Assembly: GCA_963774305.1 (NCBI GenBank)
Contig: CAVZEM010000009.1
Location: forward strand, 286,122 to 350,121
Length of the DNA: 64,000 nt
From: DASUPK01 sp963774305
GTDB taxonomy: Bacteria; Actinomycetota; Thermoleophilia; Solirubrobacterales; 70-9
Reading direction: 5' to 3'
The first letter of the stretch is position 1; every line of letters begins with the position of its first letter. Shown piece after piece: positions 23,181 through 31,520 of the stretch. The position numbers were made by a program, and so were the translations under genes. Below the pieces are notes generated by a model. The model saw nothing but the letters and a program-made list of their open reading frames with translations, was not told where the DNA came from and ran no database searches.

Positions 23181-24618
23181 TCGAACCCTCCATCTGTAGC
23201 TCGATCAGCCGGTTCAGCTCGACGGCGTACTCCATCGGAAGCTCCTTGGTGATCGGCTCGATGAAACCGTTGACGATCATCTTGGAGGCCTCCTCCTCGT
23301 CCAGCCCGCGGGACTGGAGATAGAAGATCTGCTCCTCGCCGACCTTCGAGACGGTCGCCTCGTGGCCGACGTCGACGTCGTCCTCGCTGATGCGGATCGT
23401 CGGGTAGGTGTCCGAGCGCGACTCCTCGTCGAGCAGGAGCGCGTCGCAGACGACCTTCGACTTCGACTCGGAGGCGCCCTTGGCGATCTCGAGCAGGCCG
23501 CGGTAGCTGGTGCGGCCCTTGTCCTTGGAGATCGACTTGGAGAAGATCGACGAGGTCGTCTTCGGCGCGGCGTGGATGATCTTGCCGCCGGCGTCCTGAT
23601 GCTGGCCCTCGCCCGCGAAGGCGATCGAGAGGATCTCGCCGTGGGCCCGTTCGCCGAGCAGGTAGATCGACGGGTACTTCATGGTCAGCTTGGATCCGAG
23701 GTTGCAGTCGACCCATTCCATCGTCGCGTCCTCGTGGGCGACTGCCCGCTTGGTGACGAGGTTGAAGACGTTCTGCGACCAGTTCTGGACGGTCGTGTAG
23801 CGGACCCGGGCGCTCTTCTTCGCCACGATCTCGACCACCGCCGAGTGGAGCGAGTCCGTCGAGTAGGTCGGTGCCGTGCAGCCCTCGATGTAGTGGACGT
23901 CGGAGCCCTCCTCGGCAATGATCAGCGTGCGCTCGAACTGGCCCATGTTCTCGGTGTTGATCCGGAAGTAGGCCTGCAGCGGCATCGCGACCTTGACCCC
24001 CGCGGGGACGTAGACGAACGAGCCGCCCGACCAGACGGCCGAGTTGAGCGCGGCGAGCTTGTTGTCGTTGGGCGGGATGATCGTGGCCCAGTACTCGCGG
24101 ACCAGGTCCTCGTGCTCGCGCAGAGCGGTGTCCATGTCGGTGAAGATCACGCCCTGCTCCTCGAGCTTCTCGTTCACCTGGTGGTAGACGACCTCCGACT
24201 CGTACTGGGCACCGACACCGGAGAGGAACTTGCGCTCGGCCTCGGGGATGCCAAGGCGATCGAAGGTGTTCTTGATGTCCTCGGGCACCTCCGACCAGTC
24301 GCGGCTGTTCTTCTCGGAGGCGCGGACGAAATAGTGGATGTTGTTGAAGTCGATCTGGTTGAGGTTGCCGCCCCATTGCGGGGTCGGGCGAGACTCGAAG
24401 TGCTCGTACGCCTTGATTCGGAAGTCGCGCATCCACTGGGGCTCGTCCTTGTAATCGGAGATCGACTCGACGACCTCGCGTGAGAGGCCCTTCGGCGACT
24501 TGTAGGCGTAGCCCGACTCAGGGTCGTGGAAGCCGAACTTCTCCTTGTAGTCGGCGTTGATGCCGGCGAGCTCGCGCTCCTCGGCGGGGCGCTCTACAGC
24601 GGTCTCGGGGGTGGCCAT
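23173..24618 (-). CDS. sufB: Fe-S cluster assembly protein SufB
   Basis: This 481-residue protein is the scaffold on which Fe-S clusters are built with SufC and SufD. Typical family stretches are visible: VWSGGSFVYVPAGVKVAMPL, EGCTAPTYSTDSLHSAVVE and, near the end, SRGLDEEEASKMIVNGFIE. The length is normal. It lies between the Rieske-type gene and sufD with an 8-bp overlap to sufD and no gap to the Rieske gene. Confidence 0.96.
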   Translation of the reverse strand: MATPETAVERPAEERELAGINADYKEKFGFHDPESGYAYKSPKGLSREVVESISDYKDEPQWMRDFRIKAYEHFESRPTPQWGGNLNQIDFNNIHYFVRASEKNSRDWSEVPEDIKNTFDRLGIPEAERKFLSGVGAQYESEVVYHQVNEKLEEQGVIFTDMDTALREHEDLVREYWATIIPPNDNKLAALNSAVWSGGSFVYVPAGVKVAMPLQAYFRINTENMGQFERTLIIAEEGSDVHYIEGCTAPTYSTDSLHSAVVEIVAKKSARVRYTTVQNWSQNVFNLVTKRAVAHEDATMEWVDCNLGSKLTMKYPSIYLLGERAHGEILSIAFAGEGQHQDAGGKIIHAAPKTTSSIFSKSISKDKGRTSYRGLLEIAKGASESKSKVVCDALLLDEESRSDTYPTIRISEDDVDVGHEATVSKVGEEQIFYLQSRGLDEEEASKMIVNGFIEPITKELPMEYAVELNRLIELQMEGSIG

Positions 24619-24951
24619 TCAGGAAACCTCCAGCTTGACGGTGTCGTCCTCGATCGTGACCAGGTAGGTGGTGACCGGTTGGTAGGCGGGGAGGGTCTTC
24701 GGACGACCGGACGTGAGGTCGAACAATGACCCGTGGCGTGGGCATTCCACGGTACAGGCGTCCGCGTCGAACGTCCCCTCGGCGAGGGGGCCGTCGTCGT
24801 GCGAGCAACGGTCCTCGATCGCGTACAGGGAGCCGTCGCAGTTGAAGACGCCGATCTTGGTCCCGTCGGGGGTGTCGATCAGCTTCATCTCTCCGCTCGG
24901 CAGCTCGCTCGCGGCGCAGACGTCGATCTGTTGTTTCGTGCTTTCAGTCAC
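24619..24951 (-). CDS. Rieske-type [2Fe-2S] ferredoxin of the SUF operon
   Basis: This 110-residue soluble Rieske protein has both cluster motifs, CSHDDG and CPRHGSLFD, each giving one Cys and one His. It resembles the NirD/biphenyl-dioxygenase ferredoxin group that accompanies SUF genes in many actinobacteria. GTG 24951 has AGGAAT about 6 bases upstream and leads into TESTKQQIDVC. It is the first gene of the rieske-sufB-sufD block. It may supply electrons for cluster assembly, which is inference from context. Confidence 0.88.
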   Translation of the reverse strand: MTESTKQQIDVCAASELPSGEMKLIDTPDGTKIGVFNCDGSLYAIEDRCSHDDGPLAEGTFDADACTVECPRHGSLFDLTSGRPKTLPAYQPVTTYLVTIEDDTVKLEVS

Positions 24952-25012
24952 TTTATTCCTACCGTCGTAGTCGGATTTTAGCTGTTGCCCAGTCCGGTAG
25001 GTTGCCCGGGCC

Positions 25013-25609
25013 TTGGCTCTCGTCCTGATCATCGTTGGGATCCTGATCCTGATCCTGGTTGTCGTCTGGTTCGTCTACAACCGGACGATCGGCCGCCGCA
25101 ATGCGGTCGACAACAGCTGGGCCCAAATCGAGACCGCGCTCCAGCGCCGGCACGACCTGATCCCCAACCTGGTCGAGTCGGTCAAGGGTTACGCCAAGCA
25201 CGAGCAGTCGACCTTCGAGGAAGTCACCAAGGCACGCACGGGGGCTGTCTCCGCCAAGGCCCCGGGAACGCAGGCAGTCGCCGAGGACGCGCTGACCGCG
25301 GCCGTCGGGAAGCTGATGGTCGTCGCCGAGCAGTACCCGCAGCTCCGTGCGACGGAGAACTTCCAGCAGCTCCAGCAGCAGCTCTCCGACACCGAGAATC
25401 AGATCGCGATCACCCGCCGCGTCTACAACGACACGGTCCAGACCTACAACACGGGGATCCAGCAGTTCCCGGCGGTGCTGGTCGCCAACGCCTTCCACTT
25501 CGAGGCGCGCCAGTTCTTCGATGCGCCGAAGGAGGCCGAGGCAGTGCCCGAGGTGAGCTTCTCGGGGGACGACGCGCCGGCCGCGCCGGCCGAGAAGCCG
25601 AAGTCCTGA
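25013..25609 (+). CDS. LemA family protein
   Basis: This 198-residue protein has one N-terminal hydrophobic segment (about residues 4-22) and the LemA helical domain. The family core is clear: NAVDNSWAQIETALQRRHDL and LIPNLVESVKGYAKHE. The likely start is TTG 25013, since no ATG or GTG lies close before the membrane segment. It is followed 8 bp later by the DUF2207 gene, a pairing common in bacteria. LemA proteins are envelope proteins of unclear function. Confidence 0.9.
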   Translation: MALVLIIVGILILILVVVWFVYNRTIGRRNAVDNSWAQIETALQRRHDLIPNLVESVKGYAKHEQSTFEEVTKARTGAVSAKAPGTQAVAEDALTAAVGKLMVVAEQYPQLRATENFQQLQQQLSDTENQIAITRRVYNDTVQTYNTGIQQFPAVLVANAFHFEARQFFDAPKEAEAVPEVSFSGDDAPAAPAEKPKS

Positions 25610-25617
25610 GTAAGTCG

Positions 25618-27447
25618 ATGCGCTGGCGCCTGCTCATCGTCATCGCGGTGTTCGCTGCGGCAGTCGCGCTGCCGGCCGCGGCGCAGGCCCGCAGCCTGAA
25701 GGTCACCGATGCCGACGTCAGCCTGCGCCTCGCCAAGGACGCGAGCCTGGTGGTCGCGGAGCGCCTCACCGTCGACTACGACGGCTCCTACAACGCCACC
25801 TACCGTGACGTCCCGCTGACCGGCGGGGAGACGATCGACCCGAACAGCATCATCGTCCGCGAGGGGAATCAGAACTATCGCCCCGGCGGCTGCACGACGT
25901 TCGGGTGCATCGACGCGAGGGGCACGTTCGGTGTCACCGACATCCCGGACCAGAACGGGGTCAGGATCGTCTGGCATCCGGTCGCGAGCGACGAGCAGCG
26001 CACCTTCACCGTGATCTACCGGGTCGACGCCCGCGCGCACGTCCGCGCCTTCGACGACGTGATCGACGTCTACTGGAAGGTCTGGGGAGACCAGTGGGAC
26101 TTCAGTCTCGACCACCTGACGGCCAACCTGAAGGACCCGGCGCTGGATCCCGCCAACCCGCTCTATCGCGTCTGGGGCCATCCCCGGGATGTTGAGGGGA
26201 AGACGGTGCGAGGGCGCGGAGTGGCGACCCTCGAGGCCTCGAACGTTCCCGCGCATCAATTCGTCGAGCTGCGGGTGACGATCCCACGGACGGCCGCTCA
26301 GGGCGTCGGTGCCGCCGGAGTGCACAGCGGTAATGGCCTGCCGGCGATCCTCAAGGAGGAGCAGGGGCTGACCGACGACTTCAACTCCCCCTGGAACAAG
26401 ACCAAGCGCTTCGTCGCTCACCACGCCGAGCTGCTCGCCGCGTTGATCACCGCTCTCCTGCTGCTGGCGCTGGCGTTGATGCTCTGGCTCGCCCGCGAGC
26501 ACCCCATATCCGCCGGGAAGTACGTCCCCGAGCCGCCCGATGACGCGAGCCCGGCGTTGGCCTACGGACTGGCGCACGAGGGCGAGGAGTCGAGCAACAC
26601 GGTTCTGGCGACTCTGCTCGACCTGGTCGAGCGGGGCTACTACGACACGAAGAACGTGACCACCGATGACGAGAAGCTGGATCTCGCCATCAAGAAGTCG
26701 AGCAAGCGTCCAAGCGCGAAGCTCGAGCAATACGAGCAGGACACGCTCGAGTTCTTCGACGAGCTGGTTGGCGACGAGACGGTCGCGATGAGCGAGATGA
26801 AGGACCGGATCCCCGAGCACAGCGCCACCTGGCGAGCGCGCTGGGAGAAGATGACCGGCTCCCTGAACGGGGCGGACGAGGGCCAGCTCCAGTGGGATCG
26901 GAACCTCAACCCGCTCAGCCTGCTGGTCGCCTTCATCGGCGGGGTCCTGGTCGGGGCGATCTGCCTGATCCAGAACAACGTGGAGAACCACTGGTTCGTG
27001 ACGGCGGCGATCGGCGCGGTCGGCGTCGCGATCGTCGCCTTCTGGCCAGCCCGGCGATTGAAGCGGCTCGCGCTGCGGTACCGCGAGCGCTCGGCGAAGT
27101 GGGAGTCCTTCCAGCGGTGGACGGACGACTTCCCGCGGCTGGACGACGATCCGCCCGCAACCCTCAAGCTCTGGAAGCGAATCCTGATCTACGGGGTCGC
27201 CTTCGGCACCGCGGACCGGATGATCAAGTCAGGTCGCATTCCCGAGCCCGTCCTGCAGAGCTCCGACGGCTCGTGGTCCTACGGCTTTCTGAGCGGCGCC
27301 TACGTCGGGTCGACCTTCAACGCCGGCTCGTTCAGCTCCGGCTTCTCCTCCCAGGTCGCGCCCGAGTCCTCGAGCAGCGGGGGAGGCGGCGGGTTCAGCG
27401 GAGGAGGCGGCGGCGGGGGCGGCGGCGGGGGCGGCGGGGGTTGGTAG
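25618..27447 (+). CDS. DUF2207 membrane protein with Gly-rich tail
   Basis: This 609-residue protein has a signal peptide (cut near AAAQARS), a large extracytoplasmic beta domain (about residues 25-250) and a membrane segment at about 275-295. A cytoplasmic region of about 140 residues follows, then two further membrane segments near 440-480. It ends in a low-complexity SSGGGGGFSGGGG-type tail and a final Trp, typical of the DUF2207 family. The function is unknown. Genetic linkage to lemA suggests a joint envelope role. Confidence 0.88.
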   Translation: MRWRLLIVIAVFAAAVALPAAAQARSLKVTDADVSLRLAKDASLVVAERLTVDYDGSYNATYRDVPLTGGETIDPNSIIVREGNQNYRPGGCTTFGCIDARGTFGVTDIPDQNGVRIVWHPVASDEQRTFTVIYRVDARAHVRAFDDVIDVYWKVWGDQWDFSLDHLTANLKDPALDPANPLYRVWGHPRDVEGKTVRGRGVATLEASNVPAHQFVELRVTIPRTAAQGVGAAGVHSGNGLPAILKEEQGLTDDFNSPWNKTKRFVAHHAELLAALITALLLLALALMLWLAREHPISAGKYVPEPPDDASPALAYGLAHEGEESSNTVLATLLDLVERGYYDTKNVTTDDEKLDLAIKKSSKRPSAKLEQYEQDTLEFFDELVGDETVAMSEMKDRIPEHSATWRARWEKMTGSLNGADEGQLQWDRNLNPLSLLVAFIGGVLVGAICLIQNNVENHWFVTAAIGAVGVAIVAFWPARRLKRLALRYRERSAKWESFQRWTDDFPRLDDDPPATLKLWKRILIYGVAFGTADRMIKSGRIPEPVLQSSDGSWSYGFLSGAYVGSTFNAGSFSSGFSSQVAPESSSSGGGGGFSGGGGGGGGGGGGGGW

Positions 27448-27846
27448 CTACTCGAGCCCGGCGGCGCTGAGGGCGGCGCCGCGGTCGTAGAACTCCTGGA
27501 CGCGGATGCACTTGTCCTCGTCGTCGAAGCTGAACACCTGGGCGATCATGTCGGAGATCTGCAGGCCGGTGATGTCGTTGCGGGCCCAGCGGTGGGCGAT
27601 CACGACGACGTGGTCACCGGCGTCGATCATCTCCTCCGGTGCGAACTTGAGCTGGCCTACTGCGTTCCGCCAGCGGGTCCAGAACTCCTGCACTCCCTCG
27701 AAGCCCTTGTAGGTGCCCGGGAAGGGGTCGCGCTCGGGGGCGATCCATTCGACCTCGGGGCTCATGTGGTTGAGCACCCACCCTGGGTCCTCGGCGTTCC
27801 ACGCCTCGAAGCCTTCCCTGACGAGGTTCACCCGATCCATCCCCAT
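27448..27846 (-). CDS. NTF2-like protein (copy 2 of the GMC cluster)
   Basis: This protein of about 132 residues has the SnoaL/NTF2 pattern (REGFEAWNAEDPGWVLNHMS, then EVEWIAPERDPFPGTYKG). It is clearly related to the protein encoded at 30224-30637, with the shared spacing of HMSPEVEWI and PGTYxGxEGV. It starts 12 bp after the GMC oxidoreductase stop on the same strand. The cavity residues suggest small-molecule binding; the substrate is unknown. Confidence 0.8.
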   Translation of the reverse strand: MGMDRVNLVREGFEAWNAEDPGWVLNHMSPEVEWIAPERDPFPGTYKGFEGVQEFWTRWRNAVGQLKFAPEEMIDAGDHVVVIAHRWARNDITGLQISDMIAQVFSFDDEDKCIRVQEFYDRGAALSAAGLE

Positions 27847-27858
27847 GCGGTGAAGAAG

Positions 27859-30237
27859 CTATTCGATGCCGGGGGCGGCGTAGTCGGCGACGGCCATGAC
27901 GGTGAGCTGCGGGTTGACGGTCACCGACGACGGGAAGACGCTGGCGTCGCAGACGTAGAGGTTCTCCATCCCGTGGACGCGGAAGCGCTCGTCGACCACC
28001 CCCTTGGCGGGGTCCTGGCTGACCGCGTTGCCGCCCTGGGGGTGTGAGGTGTGCAGCCCGATGTCCGTGTTGTCGCGGACGATGTCGTCGAGCTCATCGA
28101 CCTGCTCGGGGGAGGTGTAGGAGGTCGAGCGGAAGGTCATCGGCATCACGCGCAGCGCGCCGCTGGCGAAGTGGATCCGGGCCGCGAGCTTCGTCCCCTT
28201 GATCAGCAGCTTCAGGTCGGACTCCGCGGGCTCGTAGTCGAGCTTCATGCCCTTGCCCCGGAAGCCGGGCTTGATGGTGGCGTTCGACTGCGAGCCGACC
28301 ACCACGCCGATGGTGCTCAGGTAGGCGTAGCGGCGCATGTTGTGAAAGTGGTCTGAGAACCAGCCCGGCATCATCAGCGCCTGGGTGCCCACCGGGTTGA
28401 ACCAGGACTCGAGGACGAGCTGGTCCTCTCCCGTTGGGTGGTAGCCGTGCGTGATCTGCAGGCCGTCGAACGAGTTGAGCTTCTGCTCGAATTCGGCGGT
28501 CAGCGGCGCGCCGACGTTGAAGGAGAGGCCCGTGCCTGCCAGCTTTCCACCGAGATTGCTGCGCTGAAGAAGCAGGCTCGACGCGAGGGCGCCGCCGGAG
28601 ACGATCACCGTCTTGGCCGCGACCCGGAGGGTGCGCCCGTCCGAGAGCGTGCAGCGAACCTCCGTCGCCCGCTTGCCGCGCGTTCGGATCGACTCGGCCA
28701 GGCACTCGCTGAAGATCCGGACCGCTCCCGGGAAGTCCCGTTGGGCGCGGGGCAGGATGTTGTCGAGCGCCGACAGCTTCTTCCCGTAGGCACAGCCGAT
28801 GTTGCAGTAGCCGGAGCCGAGGCAATCCTTGATGTTGGCGTCGACCACGCCGCCCTCACCGTCAAGGCCGAGCTTTTTGATGCCCTTGGCCATCTTCGAG
28901 CCGCCCTTCTCGAGGTACTTGTTGTCCTTCTGGCTGTAGACGGGGAGCCACTCGCGCAGCTGATCGAACGACTTCAGGAAACGGTCCTCCTCGATGCCGG
29001 CGTCGAGCCCATCCGTGTCGTTCCAGCGCTGGAGAGTGTGCGGTGGGATGTCGTAACAGACGGCGTTGTTGACGACGGTGCTGCCGCCCACGCACTTGCC
29101 CTGCACGACCTGGAAGCGGGTGTCCGTCGACATCTGCAGCCCACCGTCGTTGAGGAGGTTCGCGAACTGGACGCGCTCGTCCTCGCTGAAGTCCCTGGGG
29201 TTGACGTGCTTGCCGCCCTCGAGCACCACCACCTCCCGGCCCGCCTCGGCCAGGCGGTAAGCGAGCACCGAGCCGGCCGCGCCGCTGCCGACGATCGCCA
29301 CGTCGGCGGTGATGCGCTCGGCGTCGACCTCGTTCGGCTCGCTCACGTCGAGGGTGGCGAGCTTGCCGACCCTCTTGATGACCTTGTCGTAGCGCTTGCG
29401 CTTGGAGAACGGGACGTAGCCGGTCGAGGCAGCCGTGCGCGGATCGGCGTAGTAGCCGATGATCACCGTCTGCTGCGCGCCGGTGAGCATTCCCTGGCTG
29501 AGCTTGCGAAGCGGGGTGGGAAGGCGGCGCTCGACGACATCGGTGAAGAAGCAACGCTCGATGAAGGCAAGCCTGCTGTCGGGCGACATCAGCGCGAACG
29601 GCGGGCGGAGCCGGAGCAGGGGATAGACCGTCAGCGCGGTGAACGCGAGGGCCGCCTTGCCCTTGTTGCTGGCGGTGAGCGAGGCGAGGAAGTCGTCGAT
29701 GCCCGAGGCGATCTGTTCCGGGGTCAGCTTCTCGTCCGGCCCCATCACGAGGACCTCGGCGAGGGCCATCGCCGTCGTGAACTGGTGCGGCCAGAGGTAC
29801 CTGAGGCCGTACCGGCCCTTGACGGCGGAGTGCTGGAGGACGGCGAGCACCACGGCCACGAACGTTGCCGCCGCCGCCCAGATCAACAGCTGCAGCGTGG
29901 GGCTCAGGCTCGTTCCGAGCGGGGAGCCGAAGGTGTTGTCGACGCTGTCGTGGTTCCCGAACGCCAGCATCAGGAGCAGGGCGACCACGATCAGCACGTG
30001 ACCGAGGACGACCAACTGGGTAGCCCAGCCGTTCTGGCGCACGTTGCCCGCTGCGATGAAGCAGAGGACGCAGAAGAGGCCGTCCTTGGCGAAGGAGTTG
30101 GCGACGAACGGGAACTCGGCGGAGGCGAAGAGGCCGAGCACGGGATAGAGAAGGGCCTGTGCGAGGAAGAAGACGGCGAAGAAGCGGAGCGTCAGCTCCA
30201 GTCGGCGCTCGGGAGCTGTCAGCTCAGGAGCCTGCAC
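27859..30237 (-). CDS. Membrane-bound GMC oxidoreductase with gluconate-dehydrogenase-3-like region
   Basis: This 792-residue protein begins with about four hydrophobic segments (residues about 15-150). A helical region (about 150-290) resembling subunit 3 of gluconate 2-dehydrogenase follows, then a GMC flavin domain. The FAD motif is VAIVGSGAAGSVLAYRLAEAG. A Cys cluster, DCLGSGYCNIGCAYG, lies mid-domain, as in long-chain alcohol oxidases. The catalytic His region is HTSHPQGGNAV and the C-terminal motif is VNPQLTVMAVAD. It probably oxidises an alcohol or sterol-like lipid at the membrane. It overlaps the upstream NTF2-like gene by 14 bp. Confidence 0.88.
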   Translation of the reverse strand: MQAPELTAPERRLELTLRFFAVFFLAQALLYPVLGLFASAEFPFVANSFAKDGLFCVLCFIAAGNVRQNGWATQLVVLGHVLIVVALLLMLAFGNHDSVDNTFGSPLGTSLSPTLQLLIWAAAATFVAVVLAVLQHSAVKGRYGLRYLWPHQFTTAMALAEVLVMGPDEKLTPEQIASGIDDFLASLTASNKGKAALAFTALTVYPLLRLRPPFALMSPDSRLAFIERCFFTDVVERRLPTPLRKLSQGMLTGAQQTVIIGYYADPRTAASTGYVPFSKRKRYDKVIKRVGKLATLDVSEPNEVDAERITADVAIVGSGAAGSVLAYRLAEAGREVVVLEGGKHVNPRDFSEDERVQFANLLNDGGLQMSTDTRFQVVQGKCVGGSTVVNNAVCYDIPPHTLQRWNDTDGLDAGIEEDRFLKSFDQLREWLPVYSQKDNKYLEKGGSKMAKGIKKLGLDGEGGVVDANIKDCLGSGYCNIGCAYGKKLSALDNILPRAQRDFPGAVRIFSECLAESIRTRGKRATEVRCTLSDGRTLRVAAKTVIVSGGALASSLLLQRSNLGGKLAGTGLSFNVGAPLTAEFEQKLNSFDGLQITHGYHPTGEDQLVLESWFNPVGTQALMMPGWFSDHFHNMRRYAYLSTIGVVVGSQSNATIKPGFRGKGMKLDYEPAESDLKLLIKGTKLAARIHFASGALRVMPMTFRSTSYTSPEQVDELDDIVRDNTDIGLHTSHPQGGNAVSQDPAKGVVDERFRVHGMENLYVCDASVFPSSVTVNPQLTVMAVADYAAPGIE

Positions 30238-30637
30238 CGGTGCGGTCGCCGCGGGCGGCGCCGAGCGCCGCGCTTCGGTCGTAGTACTCGCGCACGCGCA
30301 CGCAGATCCCGTCCTCGAAGTCGAAGACCTGGATCACCCGGTCCGAGATCTCGAGGCCGCTGTGCTCCCCCTTGCCCTGGCGACGGGCGACGACGACGAC
30401 GGACTGCCCCGCGTCGATCATCTCCTCGATCTTGAAGTTGAGCTGCCCGACCGCGGCCCGCCACTGCGACCAGTACTTCTCGACGCCCTCGTAGCCGTGG
30501 TAGGTGCCGGGGTCCGGATCGTCCTCGGGCGTGATCCACTCCACCTCCGGCGACATGTGATCGAGCACCCAGGCCCGATCACCCTCGTTCCAGGCGTCGT
30601 AGCCCTTCTCCACCAGCTGTACGAGCTCCTCCGACAT
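30224..30637 (-). CDS. NTF2-like protein (copy 1 of the GMC cluster)
   Basis: This 137-residue protein is a paralogue of the one encoded at 27448-27846. Shared stretches include GYDAWNEGDRAWVLDHMSPE and YHGYEGVEKYWSQWRAAVGQ. It is the first gene of a three-gene operon with the GMC oxidoreductase, whose start it overlaps. GGAGAGGGAG lies just upstream of the ATG as ribosome site. Two different but related NTF2-like partners suggest a substrate-handling or hetero-oligomer role. Confidence 0.8.
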   Translation of the reverse strand: MSEELVQLVEKGYDAWNEGDRAWVLDHMSPEVEWITPEDDPDPGTYHGYEGVEKYWSQWRAAVGQLNFKIEEMIDAGQSVVVVARRQGKGEHSGLEISDRVIQVFDFEDGICVRVREYYDRSAALGAARGDRTGAGS

Positions 30638-30715
30638 CTCCCTCTCCTTGGAAATGAGTATCCCAGTCCCTGCGGCACTAGGCTTCGTGGAGACCGATCT
30701 GAAAGGGGCTTCGCA

Positions 30716-31084
30716 ATGAGGTCGAGTGGGAGATTCGCAGTGCTGGGGGCGGGGGCGCTATTCGCAGCCGCCCTCGCGGCCCCAGCGAGCGCCGGGCAGT
30801 CGGCCGCGAGCCGCGTGACCCTCAAGGTCGCCGGCGGGCCTCCGTTCCATGGCAGGGTGATCAGCGGGGAGCCGGCCTGCGTCGCCAATCGCAAGGTGCT
30901 GCTGATCGAGATCGCGCCGGACCGCGGGCCGATCGACTACGCCGACAACCGCACGAACGGCAAGGGCAAATGGGTCTTCAGCTCTCAGCTGCAGGGTGCG
31001 ACCGTCGTGCGGGCGAAGGTCGCGCAGTCCAAGGCGAGCGGCGTGACCTGCCGGTCCGCCCTGTCGCCGGCCAAGGGTCTCTAG
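30716..31084 (+). CDS. Secreted hypothetical protein
   Basis: This 122-residue protein has a clear cleavable signal peptide ending APASAGQS and a small domain of beta character with two Cys residues (GEPACVANRK; SGVTCRSAL) that may form a disulphide. Family not recognised. It is convergent with sufU, overlapping by 4 bp (CTAG), and is transcribed divergently from the GMC operon. Confidence 0.7.
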   Translation: MRSSGRFAVLGAGALFAAALAAPASAGQSAASRVTLKVAGGPPFHGRVISGEPACVANRKVLLIEIAPDRGPIDYADNRTNGKGKWVFSSQLQGATVVRAKVAQSKASGVTCRSALSPAKGL

Positions 31085-31506
31085 ATCGCCCCCGCCTCGG
31101 CGGGGTCGCCCTGGTCGCCCTCGTCCTCCCAGTCGGCAGGCTCGCCGAGGCTGGCGCCCTTGACGACCTTGAGGCCGAGCATCGCGCACTTCATGCGGGT
31201 CGCCGAGATGTCGATGCCCAGCAGATCGAGGACGAAGTCCTTGGGCAGCGCGAGGATCTCCTGGCGGGTCATCCCCTCGAGCTCATCGGTGAGCAGCGAG
31301 GTAGCCGCGGTCGAGATCGCGCAGCCCTGGCCCTCGAAGGCGACCTCCGAGACCTTGCCATCATCGTCGAGCTTCAGGAAGACGTGCTGCTCATCGCCGC
31401 AGAAGGGGTTGTTGTCCTCGAACTCCAGGTCGAAGTCGTCCAGGCGGCCGAAGTGGTGGGGCCGCTTGTAGTGCTCGAGGATCTGGTCTCGATAGAGCTC
31501 GTCCAT
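31081..31506 (-). CDS. sufU: Fe-S assembly sulphur acceptor SufU
   Basis: This 141-residue IscU-like protein of the SufU type has three conserved cysteines: NPFCGDEQ, GQGCAIS and RMKCAML. SufU takes sulphur from SufS with the help of a zinc ion and passes it to the SufBCD scaffold. It ends with an acidic tail. It follows sufS by 14 bp on the same strand. Confidence 0.94.
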   Translation of the reverse strand: MDELYRDQILEHYKRPHHFGRLDDFDLEFEDNNPFCGDEQHVFLKLDDDGKVSEVAFEGQGCAISTAATSLLTDELEGMTRQEILALPKDFVLDLLGIDISATRMKCAMLGLKVVKGASLGEPADWEDEGDQGDPAEAGAI

Positions 31507-31520
31507 TGCTTCAACCGTAC

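Noticed and set aside
27380..27444. Poly-glycine coding stretch as a sequencing artefact or repeat element
   Set aside because: A Gly-rich tail ending in Trp is normal for DUF2207 proteins, and the frame stays open to a natural stop.
28438..30435. Long plus-strand open frame (665 codons) opposite the GMC oxidoreductase
   Set aside because: The opposite strand encodes an unmistakable FAD protein with ordered motifs. The plus-strand product has no domain.
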